In this document: positions 25,333 through 34,209 of the stretch, in pieces | Position numbering within the stretch: the stretch's first letter is position 1 | How the letters are laid out: every line of letters starts with the position of its first letter | Origin: Streptomyces echinatus | GTDB taxonomy: Bacteria; Actinomycetota; Actinomycetes; Streptomycetales; Streptomycetaceae | Reading direction: 5' to 3' | Assembly: GCF_014203595.1 (NCBI RefSeq) | Contig: NZ_JACHJK010000005.1 | Location: forward strand, 494,328 to 558,327 | Length of the DNA: 64,000 bases | Notes under the pieces: model-generated | Databases searched by the model: none | What the model was told of the DNA's origin: nothing | Seen by the model: only the letters and a program-made list of their open reading frames with translations | Translations under genes and position numbers: made by a program

Positions 25333-26361
25333 ATGAACGCCAAGCCCGACGTGCGGCTCCCCGCAGTGTCCGTGATCATGCCCGTCCTGAACGAGGAGCG
25401 GCATCTGCGCGGTGCCGTCCAAGCGATCCTCGCGCAGGAGTACGCCGGCGAGATGGAGGTCGTGATCGCCCTCGGTCCGTCCACGGACCGCACGGACGAG
25501 ATCGCCGCCGAGCTGGTACGTGAAGACCCGCGCGTGCACACCGTCCCCAACCCGACCGGCCGTACGCCCGCGGCGCTGAACGCGGCGATCAAGGCCTCCC
25601 GGCACCCGGTCGTGGTCCGCGTCGACGGCCACGGCATGCTCTCGCCGAACTACATCGAGACCGCGGTCCGCCTCCTGGAGGAGACCGGCGCGCAGAACGT
25701 CGGCGGCATCATGCACGCCGAGGGCGAGAACGACTGGGAGCACGCGGTCGCCGCCGCCATGACCTCCAGGATCGGCGTGGGCAACGCGGCCTTCCACACC
25801 GGCGGCGAGGCCGCTCCCGCCGAGACCGTCTACCTCGGCGTCTTCCGCCGCGAGGCGCTGGAGCAGCAGGGCGGCTACAACGAGGAGTTCATCCGCGCCC
25901 AGGACTGGGAGCTGAACTTCCGTATCCGCGAGGCGGGCGGGCTCATCTGGTTCTCGCCCGAGCTGAAGGTGTCGTACCGGCCGCGGCCGTCCGTGCGCGC
26001 GCTGGCCAAGCAGTACAAGGACTACGGCCGCTGGCGGCACGTCGTCGCCCGCTACCACTCCGGCTCCATCAACCTGCGCTACCTCGCCCCGCCGACGGCG
26101 GTGTGCGCGATAGCCGCCGGCCTGGTCGTCGGCGCGGCGCTGACCCCGTGGGCCCTCCTGATCCCCGGCGGCTACCTGGCCGCGATCGTCGCGGGCTCGG
26201 TCCCGGCCGGCAGGGGGCTGCCCCCGAAGGCCCGGCTGCAGATCCCGGTGGCCCTCGCCACCATGCACATGTCCTGGGGATGGGGCTTCCTGACCAGCCC
26301 GAAGTCTCTGGCGAGGAAGGTCATCGCCTCCCGGCGGCCCGCGGTCCTCGACACCGTCTGA
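25333..26361 (+). CDS. Family 2 glycosyltransferase with C-terminal membrane helices
   Basis: The 342-residue protein has a GT-A domain: SVIMPVLNEERHLRGAV, GPSTDRTDEIAAEL, and RVDGHGMLSP in place of the usual DxD. The acceptor-site EEFIRAQDWELNFRIR (ED/Q-x-x-RW-like) follows, then two hydrophobic stretches (about 255-300). It likely transfers a sugar from a nucleotide donor to a membrane-bound acceptor. TAACGT 9 nt before the ATG suggests a near-leaderless transcript. Its place among LCP genes suggests it builds a polymer those enzymes attach, but that is inference. Confidence 0.9.
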   Translation: MNAKPDVRLPAVSVIMPVLNEERHLRGAVQAILAQEYAGEMEVVIALGPSTDRTDEIAAELVREDPRVHTVPNPTGRTPAALNAAIKASRHPVVVRVDGHGMLSPNYIETAVRLLEETGAQNVGGIMHAEGENDWEHAVAAAMTSRIGVGNAAFHTGGEAAPAETVYLGVFRREALEQQGGYNEEFIRAQDWELNFRIREAGGLIWFSPELKVSYRPRPSVRALAKQYKDYGRWRHVVARYHSGSINLRYLAPPTAVCAIAAGLVVGAALTPWALLIPGGYLAAIVAGSVPAGRGLPPKARLQIPVALATMHMSWGWGFLTSPKSLARKVIASRRPAVLDTV

Positions 26362-26370
26362 GCCATGGCC

Positions 26371-26401
26371 GAGGGGCCCCTCCCACCGGGAGGGGCCCCT
26401 C
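26371..26401. terminator. Bidirectional terminator hairpin
   Basis: A perfect 14-bp stem (26371-26384 with 26388-26401) and 3-nt loop lie between the convergent GT2 and LCP3 genes. Confidence 0.85.
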
Positions 26402-26417
26402 GTCGCCGTTCAGCGGG

Positions 26418-28016
26418 CTACCACTGGTAGACGCTGTACACGTCCATGCACTTCGTCGTGTCCGAGCCGTTGACGGCGTCGGAGTTGGCGGGCAGGTCGC
26501 CGGCCTTCGGCTTGGACTGCTTCGGGTACGACGTGCCCTCGCGCCAGTCCGCGCCGACGACGACCGTGACCCCGGAGACGCCGGTGGACTTCTGCACCGC
26601 ACTCATCGGGATCCCCAGCGCCTTGGCCACGGCCTGGGCGTCGCCCTCCAGGTCCGCGCTCGGGTAGCGCACGACCGTCTTGTCCTCGGCCAGGCTCCCC
26701 GAGGTGTCGGCCTGCGCCCGGGCGTAGCCCTTCTGCACGAGCACCTGGCCGATCGCCGACGCCCGCTGCTGCACCGCGGCCTCGGTGGAGGTCCGGGTGG
26801 CGTTCTGCACCAGCACTCCGAGCCGGGCCGCGTCGAGCGAGGGCGTCTTGGCCGGCTTGTCCTTGCTCGCGGCCTTCCCCGACTCCGACTTCCCGCCGTT
26901 CTTGTCGAACGCCACGTCGTCCTGCAGCATCTGCCACATCTTGTGGGCGTTGGCCTCGTCCGGCAGGACGTGGTTCTCGTTGTCCGGGTCCTTCACGTTG
27001 GGCATGGTCACCGAGGTGATGCGGTCCGACGGCACGGACTTCAGCTGCATGCCCAGGTCGTAGAGCTTCTTGACGGTGCCGATCTCCTCCGACACCTTCA
27101 GCGACTTGGTGGCCGCCTCGGCCAGGTCCATCAGCCGGCCGGTGTCGGTGAACACGTTCTGCTTCTTCAGCGTACGGATCATCGAGTTCAGGTACATGTG
27201 CTGGGCGCGGGCCCGCATCAGGTCGTCGCCCCAGGCGTGCCGGGTGCGCAGCCACTGCAGGGCCTGCTTGCCCTTCACCTTGTGCGTGCCGGCCCTCATC
27301 TTCAGTCCGGACCCGCCGGACACCTGCGGGGTCGGGTGGTCCCAGACGTTCTGCTTCACACAGACGTCGACACCCCCGATGGCGTCCGCCATCCGCACCA
27401 CGCCCGCGAAGTCGATCGTCATCCAGTGGTCGATGTAGACCCCGGTGAGGTTCTCCCAGGTGAGCAGCGTGCAGCCGGCGCCGCCGCGGGCCAGGGTGAC
27501 GTTGATGATGTCGTTCGTCGGCGGGTAGACCTTGCCGGTCTCGGGGTCCGTGCACTCGGGGATGTCCACCCGGGTGTCGCGCGGGATGCTGACCATGGAG
27601 GCGCTCTCGCGGTCCGCGGAGAGGTGGATGAGCATCTGCACGTCCGCGAGCGGCGGATCGCCGGCATGGCTCCTGTTGCCGCCGAGCTTCAGGTTCTCCG
27701 CGGAGTTCCGGCTGTCGGAGCCGATCAGCAGGATGTTCAGCGGGGTCTCGCCGTCCGCGTTCGGCGCGGTGCGGTGCGCCTTGGAGTCGTCGCCGTTGGC
27801 CCGCGCGCCCTTGCGGATGTTGCCGTTGAGATGCTGGTAGTAGGCATACCCGGCGCCCGCGGTGCCGAGTATCACCACCGCCAGCACGATCGCCGACCAG
27901 CGCAGCACGCGCCGTCTGCGCCGTCTCCGGTCGGTCTGCGCGCGGCCCGGCGGCCGCCCGCCTCCGTGCCGTCCGGAACGCGCCGGCATGTCCGAGGCCT
28001 TCGGCTTGAGCGACAT
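26418..28016 (-). CDS. LCP family glycopolymer transferase 3, with LytR_C domain
   Basis: From ATG 28016 (MSLKPKASDMP, GAGGACA 6 nt upstream) the product is 532 residues. It has a basic cytoplasmic tail, a membrane helix (about 38-60) and an LCP domain with LNILLIGSDSRNSAENL, VQMLIHLSAD, VSIPRDTRVDIP, WLRTRHAWGDDLMRARAQ. A LytR_C region (about 390-490) carries LGVLVQNATRTST. The frame is open to 28127, but the extra part overlaps a terminator-like hairpin and is not family-like. The domain contains a Cys-rich segment (ECTD, GCTLLTW, CVKQN) shared with LCP4. Probable wall-polymer ligase. Confidence 0.9.
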   Translation of the reverse strand: MSLKPKASDMPARSGRHGGGRPPGRAQTDRRRRRRRVLRWSAIVLAVVILGTAGAGYAYYQHLNGNIRKGARANGDDSKAHRTAPNADGETPLNILLIGSDSRNSAENLKLGGNRSHAGDPPLADVQMLIHLSADRESASMVSIPRDTRVDIPECTDPETGKVYPPTNDIINVTLARGGAGCTLLTWENLTGVYIDHWMTIDFAGVVRMADAIGGVDVCVKQNVWDHPTPQVSGGSGLKMRAGTHKVKGKQALQWLRTRHAWGDDLMRARAQHMYLNSMIRTLKKQNVFTDTGRLMDLAEAATKSLKVSEEIGTVKKLYDLGMQLKSVPSDRITSVTMPNVKDPDNENHVLPDEANAHKMWQMLQDDVAFDKNGGKSESGKAASKDKPAKTPSLDAARLGVLVQNATRTSTEAAVQQRASAIGQVLVQKGYARAQADTSGSLAEDKTVVRYPSADLEGDAQAVAKALGIPMSAVQKSTGVSGVTVVVGADWREGTSYPKQSKPKAGDLPANSDAVNGSDTTKCMDVYSVYQW

Positions 28017-28095
28017 CGTGTCCTCGACCGCCGGAGCCTCCCCGCGCACCTCGCTCTGCGCCAAACCCCCTGCCCTCCCCACCCTCGCGCCAAGC

Positions 28096-28140
28096 AACGG
28101 GCCCGCCCCGCGTCCGGTTAGACGCACGACGGGCCCCTTG
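28096..28140 (-). terminator. Branched hairpin downstream of LCP4
   Basis: The outer stem GGGCCCG/CGGGCCC (28099-28105 with 28130-28136) encloses an inner stem GCGTC/GACGC (28110-28114 with 28121-28125). It lies just after the LCP4 stop on the minus strand and before LCP3. Confidence 0.55.
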
Positions 28141-28146
28141 GGTTAC

Positions 28147-29928
28147 CTACGATGCGCACTTAACCTTGTCGGCCGTCGACTTCTCGACGCTCGGCGCCTT
28201 GGTCGGCGGTGTGAGGGACACCCCGGCTCCCTTGAAGTCCTTGCCCAGGGTCAGCGTCATCGCCGGCAGCCCCTGGGCGTTGGTGACGCTCTTGCCCGGC
28301 TTCATCGCGGCCCCGGACAACCCCATGATCGCGGCCAGCCGGCGGGCCTGGGCCGCCTGGTCGGGCGCGTACTCCAGCGTGGTCCTGGTCAGCTCGGCCG
28401 GGGCGTTGCCGTCGTTCTCCGACTTGCTCACGCCCTGGTTGTTCTGCAGCCAGCTGAGCACCGCCTGGGCGCTTCCCGTCTCGGCCCCGCCGTTGAGGAT
28501 GCGCACCCGCACCTCGGAGGCGGGCGCCTTGGTGCCCTTGAGCCGGGCCGCCTGGGCGTCCTTCTTCGCCTTCTGCTGCTTCTTCACGTCGGTGAAGGAG
28601 ACGTCGTTCTGGATGGCCTCGAAGACCTGCGGGGCCAGGGCCGGGTCGACGATCACCGTCTTGTGTACGACGCCGTCCGCCGGGTTGTCCTTGACCGGCA
28701 CCGTCGTGAAGGCCAGGTTCTTCGGGTTGAGCTTGCCCAGCTCCAGTCCCAGGTCCTTCAGCTTGCCGATGCTGTCCAGCTTGTCGTCGACGGTCAGCGC
28801 CTTGGTGCCGGCCTCCGCCAGCTTCAGCATCTTCGTCGGGCTGGTGAGGGTGGCGTTGCCCTTCAGCTTGCGCATCAGCGCGCCCAGGAACTGCTGCTGG
28901 AGCCCGATGCGGCTCAGGTCGCCGCCGAAGCCGACGGAGTGCCGGGTGCGTACGAACGCCAGCGCCTGCTCACCGGAGATCTTGTGGGTGCCCTTGGACA
29001 GCTTCAGATGCGAGTCGGGGTCGTCGATGTCCTTGGCCAGGCAGACGTCGACGCCGTCGACCGCCTCGGTCAGCGTCTTGACCGCGTTGAAGTCGGCGAC
29101 CATGAAGTCGTCCGGCTTGATCCCGGTCAGCTCGGTCACCGTGCGCATGGTGCAGCTCGGCGTCCGGCCGTCCTGCCCGAGGCTCGTGTTGAAGCGGACG
29201 CCCTGCGTGCCCGCGATGACCTTCTCGCTGCCGTCCTCCTGCTGGGTCGGGCAGTCCGGGACGTCCACGATCATGTCGCGCGGGATGCTCAGGGCGGTGG
29301 CGTTGGACCGGTCCTTGGAGACGTGCAGCAGGATCGTGGTGTCGGCGTGACCGACGCTGCCCGCGTCGCCGTAGCCCTCGTTGCCCTTGCCGGTGCGCTT
29401 GTCCGTGCCGATCAGCAGGATGTTGATCGCCTCGTCCTTGCGGAAGCCGCCGGTGCCGGCGCCGTCGTCGGACACGGACGTGATGTTGTCGTTCAGGTGC
29501 TTTATGTAGAGGTAGCCGGCGGCCGTCACGGCGACCAGCACGAAGGCCATGGACCCGCCGGTCCACAGCAGCACCTTCTTCGTCCGCGACTTCTTCTTCA
29601 CCGGCCGCCGGGACGCACGCCGTCCCTGCGGTGCCTCCGGCTCGGCGCCCCGGCGCCGGGCCGAGCGCGGCGGCGGCACGTCGGCGCCGCGCGCCCGGGG
29701 TGTCTGCTGGTTCTCACCGGCCGGCTGCCGGGTCTCCCCGGACTTCTGCCGCGCACGGCCGCCCGCCGCACCGCCCCCGTCCCCGGGGGACGGTCTGCGC
29801 GGTCCCGGTACCGGCGGTTGCGCTGCGGAAGGGCTCAGTCGCAGTTCGTATTCGCCGGTGTTCGGATTGAGCACCCACTGGTCTGCGGGATCGATGTTGT
29901 CCGCCCGCCCACGGCCTTGCGCGTCCAC
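28147..29928 (-). CDS. LCP family glycopolymer transferase 4, with LytR_C domain
   Basis: The start is taken at GTG 29928, because VDAQGRGRADNIDPADQWV is the familiar N-terminus of this Streptomyces LCP group. The longer frame begins with TTG. The 593-residue product has a long charged cytoplasmic region (1-115), a membrane helix (about 118-140) and an LCP domain with INILLIGTDKRTGKGN, TTILLHVSKD, LSIPRDMIVDVP, FVRTRHSVGFGGDLSRIGLQQ. A LytR_C region follows, with VRVRILNGGAETGSAQAV. It is the largest of the five paralogues. It likely attaches a secondary polymer to peptidoglycan. Confidence 0.9.
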   Translation of the reverse strand: MDAQGRGRADNIDPADQWVLNPNTGEYELRLSPSAAQPPVPGPRRPSPGDGGGAAGGRARQKSGETRQPAGENQQTPRARGADVPPPRSARRRGAEPEAPQGRRASRRPVKKKSRTKKVLLWTGGSMAFVLVAVTAAGYLYIKHLNDNITSVSDDGAGTGGFRKDEAINILLIGTDKRTGKGNEGYGDAGSVGHADTTILLHVSKDRSNATALSIPRDMIVDVPDCPTQQEDGSEKVIAGTQGVRFNTSLGQDGRTPSCTMRTVTELTGIKPDDFMVADFNAVKTLTEAVDGVDVCLAKDIDDPDSHLKLSKGTHKISGEQALAFVRTRHSVGFGGDLSRIGLQQQFLGALMRKLKGNATLTSPTKMLKLAEAGTKALTVDDKLDSIGKLKDLGLELGKLNPKNLAFTTVPVKDNPADGVVHKTVIVDPALAPQVFEAIQNDVSFTDVKKQQKAKKDAQAARLKGTKAPASEVRVRILNGGAETGSAQAVLSWLQNNQGVSKSENDGNAPAELTRTTLEYAPDQAAQARRLAAIMGLSGAAMKPGKSVTNAQGLPAMTLTLGKDFKGAGVSLTPPTKAPSVEKSTADKVKCAS

Positions 29929-30159
29929 GGTTGTCCGAATCCTCCGTCGGGGCCACGCGGCGCCTTCCCCCTCCAAGGCGCTCGGGTCTCGGTGAATCGG
30001 TGCACGACCCCAGGACGGACCTCGTGGTCAGGAGCACCGGATCGCTCACACTATCCGCCCAGTTCAGCGTCGAGCGACGCCGGTGACAAATTCCCTCTGC
30101 CTACAACCGGGCAATCCCCCTCATTTTCTGAACGGAAGTTCGCCGACTTGGTGCGCGCC

Positions 30160-31347
30160 TTACTCACAGGTGTGTTCGGAGGCGGTGTACCCGGGGAACG
30201 TCGGGGCGGGCGAAGGGCCGTCCTGGCCGCCCGCACCTGTGTCCTCCCCGGGAACTTTCTGTGAAGTCTCCGGGGCCACGGCCACCGGCTGGTCGGCCCG
30301 GAGCCGGGCGAACAGCTTCTCGGCCTCCGGCTCCACGAGTTGATCACGGTTGGCGTTGTAGACGTACGACTCCCTCGGGACCGTCAGGAACCGCACGCGT
30401 TCCGTGGGGATGTCGCGCAGCCCGCGCACCAACTGGTACAAGCCACGCAGACTGGCCAGTTCCGGGTCGGTGGTCAGGGCGGAGGTCGCCGCGTCCAGCA
30501 GCGGATACAGCTTCACCGGGTTCAGCAGCACGTCGCTGCTCTGCACCTTGTTGACGAGCGCGCCGAGGAACCGCTGCTGCCGTCCCATCCGTTCGGTGTC
30601 GCTGCCGTTCCCGAGCGACTTGCGGGCCCGCACGTAGCCGAGCGCCTGCTCCCCGTCCAGCGTGACCCTGCCCGCCGGCAGCCGCAGCTTCGCCGCCTTG
30701 TCGTCCACGGGTTCCTTCAGGCACACCTCGACGCCGTCGACGGCGTCCACCATCTCCTTGAACCCGCTGAAGTCGACGACCATGTGGTGGTCGATCCGGA
30801 TGTCCGTGAGCTTCTCGACGGTCCGGATCGTGCACGCCGAACCCCCGACCTGGAAGGCGTGGTTGAACATCGCGAACACCGGGTCGCTGCGCCTGCCGTC
30901 CTCCTGCCGGCAGGAGGGGACGTCCACCATCAGGTCCCGGGGGATCGAGACGGCGGTGGCGCTCTCCCGGTCGGCGGCCAGGTGCAGCAGGATCGTGGTG
31001 TCCGACCGCTGGCCGACGACGTCCTTGCCGTACTGGCGGTTGCCGTCCCCGGCCCGGGTGTCGGACCCGATCAGCAGGATGTTCAGCGCGCCCCGCACCA
31101 GTGCGGTGGGCCGTTCCCGCTCGTACCGGGCGAGCTCGGCGGCGGCGGCCTCGTCGGCGGTGATGTTGGCGCTGAGCTTGGCGTAGACGGCCCAGCCGGC
31201 GCCGCCCGTCACGACCAGGACCGCGGCCGCCCCCAGCGCGGAGTTCCGCAGCCAGCGCCGCCGCCGGCGTCGTATCAGCCCGTCCCCTGTGGCGGAGGCT
31301 CCCGTCCGGGAGCCGTGACCGACGGGCTTGCCTGCGGTGTCGGTCAC
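30160..31347 (-). CDS. LCP family glycopolymer transferase 5
   Basis: This 395-residue LCP protein starts with GTG at 31347 (MTDTAGKP). It has a basic tail, a membrane helix (about 36-56) and an LCP domain with LNILLIGSDTRAGDGNR, TTILLHLAAD, VSIPRDLMVDVPSC, YVRARKSLGNGSDTERMGRQQ. It lacks LytR_C and instead ends with a short Gly/Pro-rich tail closing HTCE. LCP4 and LCP5 are closest in the cysteine pattern (PSC, SACTIRTVEKLT). Separate transcription from LCP4 is likely, given the 231-nt gap. Confidence 0.92.
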   Translation of the reverse strand: MTDTAGKPVGHGSRTGASATGDGLIRRRRRRWLRNSALGAAAVLVVTGGAGWAVYAKLSANITADEAAAAELARYERERPTALVRGALNILLIGSDTRAGDGNRQYGKDVVGQRSDTTILLHLAADRESATAVSIPRDLMVDVPSCRQEDGRRSDPVFAMFNHAFQVGGSACTIRTVEKLTDIRIDHHMVVDFSGFKEMVDAVDGVEVCLKEPVDDKAAKLRLPAGRVTLDGEQALGYVRARKSLGNGSDTERMGRQQRFLGALVNKVQSSDVLLNPVKLYPLLDAATSALTTDPELASLRGLYQLVRGLRDIPTERVRFLTVPRESYVYNANRDQLVEPEAEKLFARLRADQPVAVAPETSQKVPGEDTGAGGQDGPSPAPTFPGYTASEHTCE

Positions 31348-31554
31348 GGTGGAGCCATCCCCTCATGGCGTACGAGCGTCGCGTCCTGCACTTACGACGA
31401 TGGCGGGGGAGGAGGTCCCGCAGCGCCCTTTGTTACTCCATCCGGGGGACGGTGGCAGGGGCGGAGGCAGGGCGGGGTGCGCGGGGCCGCGCCGGGGCGC
31501 GGCCCGGCCGTGCGGGCGCGGGGAACCGGGGCGGACCCGCGCCCGCGGGGCGGC

Positions 31555-32310
31555 CTACCGTCGCACCGCGGTCACCCGCTCGCTCTCGATCCGCTTGGCC
31601 AGGGCCTCCTCGTCCGCCTGCTCCGGATGGCGGCACAGCACCACGGACCCGCCGACGGCCAACGGCGCGAACAGTCCCGCGCTGAGCCCCTCCCACGTGT
31701 CGTACGGCAGCCCGGACAGCAGCCTCGAACCGGGCCCCGTGAGCCCCAGTTCGCCCGCCTCCGACGAGGCCCGCTCGACGACCTCCGCCCCGCTGAACTC
31801 CCGCCCGGCGACGATGAGCGCCGGCTCCTCCGGGTCCACGGGGGCGAACGGGGCGAACCGGTCGCCCTGTCCCGGCACTTCCACGGCGTAGTCGGCGAAG
31901 CCGGGCGGAGTCTGCGGGAAGCGCCCGCCGAGGGGCCGCAGCGCCAGCGCCACACGCTCACCGGCGCACGCGCGCGCCGCGTCGAGCGAGTCCGGACCGC
32001 TCACGACGACGTCGGCCGCCGCCGGGTCGCCGCCGACGTCCGCGACCGCGCCCACCGACGAACAGGCCAGCAGCCACACCGCCGTCTGCCAGTGCGCGGG
32101 CAGCAGCAGCGCGACGCGGTCGCCGGGCCCGGCGGACAGGTCGCCCTGGAGGAGGTTGGCGGTCTTGGCCACCCAATTGGCGAAGGTGGCCACGGACAGT
32201 TCGACGCGTTCGCCCGTGGCGTCGTCGTAGAAGGTCACCAGCGGGCGTCCGGGGTCCGCGGCGAGCGCGGAAGTCAGCAGGTCGGCAGGGGTGCGATCGG
32301 TGGCGTTCAC
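31555..32310 (-). CDS. TIGR03089 family protein (AMP-ligase-like)
   Basis: This 251-residue protein resembles the N-terminal lobe of AMP-dependent acyl ligases (PGRPLVTFYDDATGERVELS, GDRVALLLPAHWQTAVWLLA). It ends where the catalytic adenylation core would begin, as in the actinobacterial TIGR03089 family. Adenylating activity is not expected. GTG at 32310 is preceded at 7 nt by TACTCT, so the mRNA is probably leaderless. A homologue lies near the LCP gene at the equivalent mycobacterial locus, from memory. Function unknown. Confidence 0.8.
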   Translation of the reverse strand: MNATDRTPADLLTSALAADPGRPLVTFYDDATGERVELSVATFANWVAKTANLLQGDLSAGPGDRVALLLPAHWQTAVWLLACSSVGAVADVGGDPAAADVVVSGPDSLDAARACAGERVALALRPLGGRFPQTPPGFADYAVEVPGQGDRFAPFAPVDPEEPALIVAGREFSGAEVVERASSEAGELGLTGPGSRLLSGLPYDTWEGLSAGLFAPLAVGGSVVLCRHPEQADEEALAKRIESERVTAVRR

Positions 32311-32317
32311 CCGGCAC

Positions 32318-32323
32318 AGAGTA
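32318..32323 (-). promoter_or_regulatory. -10 box of a leaderless promoter
   Basis: TACTCT on the minus strand ends 7 nt before the GTG of the TIGR03089 gene, and there is no ribosome-binding sequence between. Confidence 0.5.
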
Positions 32324-32415
32324 CGCGCGGGCGGGCGCGCGCACGGGGCCGTGGGGCCACCGGTTCGGCGGAACGGTCTCCGACGGTCCGTCAGTTCGCC
32401 TATGGACAGATATGA

Positions 32416-33981
32416 GTGATTATGTCCAAGATCATGCGTATGCCTGGATTCCTTACTTCCGCCCCTGGCGTCTCCCCGCTCGCCGCCTGCTCGATCGGTG
32501 CCGCCTGTGCCACGGTCCTCGCGCTCGCACCGGCCCCGCCCGCGTCCGCCGCGACCGGCGCGACGGCCGCGACCGGGTGGACGGAGCGGTCCGCCACCGT
32601 GCAACGGTCGGCCGGGGCAGTGATCCCGGGCAGCACGCGATCACTGCCCCTCGTCCCGCTCTCCGGCCGGCGCGGCCTCGGCGCGGCGCGGGCGCAGGGG
32701 CTGTACCGCACCGGCCTCGACCGGTTCGCCCTGGTCGGCGTCGTCTGGGACGACCCCGGCAGCGAGCTGCGCGGCCGGGTGCGGGTGCGCACCCGGTCCG
32801 CCGTGACGGGGGAGTGGTCCGACTGGCAGGACGTCGAGGCCGACAACGCCGACCACGGCGCCGACCCGGACACGGCGGAACGTTCCGCCCGGCGGGTGCG
32901 TGGGGCGACGGCACCCCTGTGGGTCGGCGACTCGGACGGCGTGGACGTACGGGTGCGCGCGGACGGCGCCGGCACGGCGGACGTCGAGGGCGGCGCGGAC
33001 GGCGGCGCCGTCGAAGGGAAGGGAGAGGGCGGAGGCGGCGGAGAGAAGGGAGACGGCGCGGACGACGGCGACGGCGCGGGCGGCGCGGGCATGCGTGCCG
33101 GAGTCCCCCGGCCCCCGCTGCCCTCGGGGCTGCGGCTGGAACTCGTCGACCCCGGGAAGGACACCGGAGAGCCGGCGGACGCGGGGGAGGCGCTGCCCGT
33201 GGACCTGCCCCTCGACGACCCGCCCCGCACCGAGCTGGACACGGAGGCCGCGATCGCCGCCTCGGGCGCCAACTCCGACATCACCGCCTTCGGCGCCACC
33301 GCGATCCCGGAGCTGGACCAGGCGGCCACCGAGGACGAGATGACGCGGCTCCAGGGCCCCGCGCGGGAGAAGCCGCACATCGGGCCGCGCCCCCGGATCG
33401 TCACGCGCCGGGGCTGGGGAGCCGACGAATCACTGCGCGGACGCGGGTTCGTCTACACGAAGAAGATCAAGGCGGCCTTCGTGCACCACACGGCCACGGG
33501 CAACAAGTACACCTGCGCCCAGGCCCCCTCCGTCATCCGCGGTATCTACCGCTACCACGTCCAGAGCATGGGCTGGCGGGACGTCGGCTACAACTTCCTC
33601 GTCGACAAGTGCGGAAACCTCTACGAGGGCCGGGCCGGTGGCGTGGCCAAGGCGGTGCTCGGGGCGCACACCGCCGGGTTCAACACCGACAGCATGGGCA
33701 TCGCCGTGATCGGCACCTACGGCACGAACAAGCCGGCCGGCGCCGCCGTGACGGCCGTCGCCCGGCTCACCGCGTGGAAGCTCGGACTCTACGGGGTGGA
33801 TCCGAGCGGAAAGACATATCTCACGTCGGCCGGTGGCAACCTCTACCCCAAGGGGAAGAACGTACGACTGAACGTGATCTCAGGCCATCGGGACGGGTTC
33901 GCCACCGAATGCCCCGGCAAGCGGCTCTACGCCAAGCTCGGCACGGCCCGCTCCAGCGCCTCGCACTACCAGGGACGTTGA
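32416..33981 (+). CDS. Exported N-acetylmuramoyl-L-alanine amidase, PGRP type
   Basis: The product is about 521 residues with a signal peptide (about 1-48, ending PPASA). A stalk containing a Gly/Glu/Asp-rich low-complexity block follows (about 195-225), then a C-terminal PGRP/amidase_2 domain (about 330-510). The domain shows RRGWGADESL, FVHHTATGN with zinc histidine, YNFLVDKCGNLYEGR, AHTAGFNTDSMGIAVIGTYG and the C-terminal ligand set SGHRDGFATECPG. It should cleave the stem peptide from muramic acid outside the cell. The start is uncertain: GTG 32416, ATG 32422 and ATG 32434 are in frame. Divergent from the TIGR03089 gene. Confidence 0.92.
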   Translation: MIMSKIMRMPGFLTSAPGVSPLAACSIGAACATVLALAPAPPASAATGATAATGWTERSATVQRSAGAVIPGSTRSLPLVPLSGRRGLGAARAQGLYRTGLDRFALVGVVWDDPGSELRGRVRVRTRSAVTGEWSDWQDVEADNADHGADPDTAERSARRVRGATAPLWVGDSDGVDVRVRADGAGTADVEGGADGGAVEGKGEGGGGGEKGDGADDGDGAGGAGMRAGVPRPPLPSGLRLELVDPGKDTGEPADAGEALPVDLPLDDPPRTELDTEAAIAASGANSDITAFGATAIPELDQAATEDEMTRLQGPAREKPHIGPRPRIVTRRGWGADESLRGRGFVYTKKIKAAFVHHTATGNKYTCAQAPSVIRGIYRYHVQSMGWRDVGYNFLVDKCGNLYEGRAGGVAKAVLGAHTAGFNTDSMGIAVIGTYGTNKPAGAAVTAVARLTAWKLGLYGVDPSGKTYLTSAGGNLYPKGKNVRLNVISGHRDGFATECPGKRLYAKLGTARSSASHYQGR

Positions 33982-34209
33982 GGCCGGGCCCGTGTCCACC
34001 GCCGTCGGGGCGACGGGCGGGCGGCCCGGGGGACAGGGTGGGCCGGCCGGGGGACCGGCCCGGCGCGGCCGGGGGAAACCGCACACCGATCCCGCGGGAC
34101 ACCGCGCGGCCGGCGGAGGCGTCGTCGCACGGTCTGCATACACTGACCGGCCGAGAAACGAGAGCCCACGAGTAGTTCGGCCGGTCCCGGCAGGAAGCAG
34201 AGACGACAG

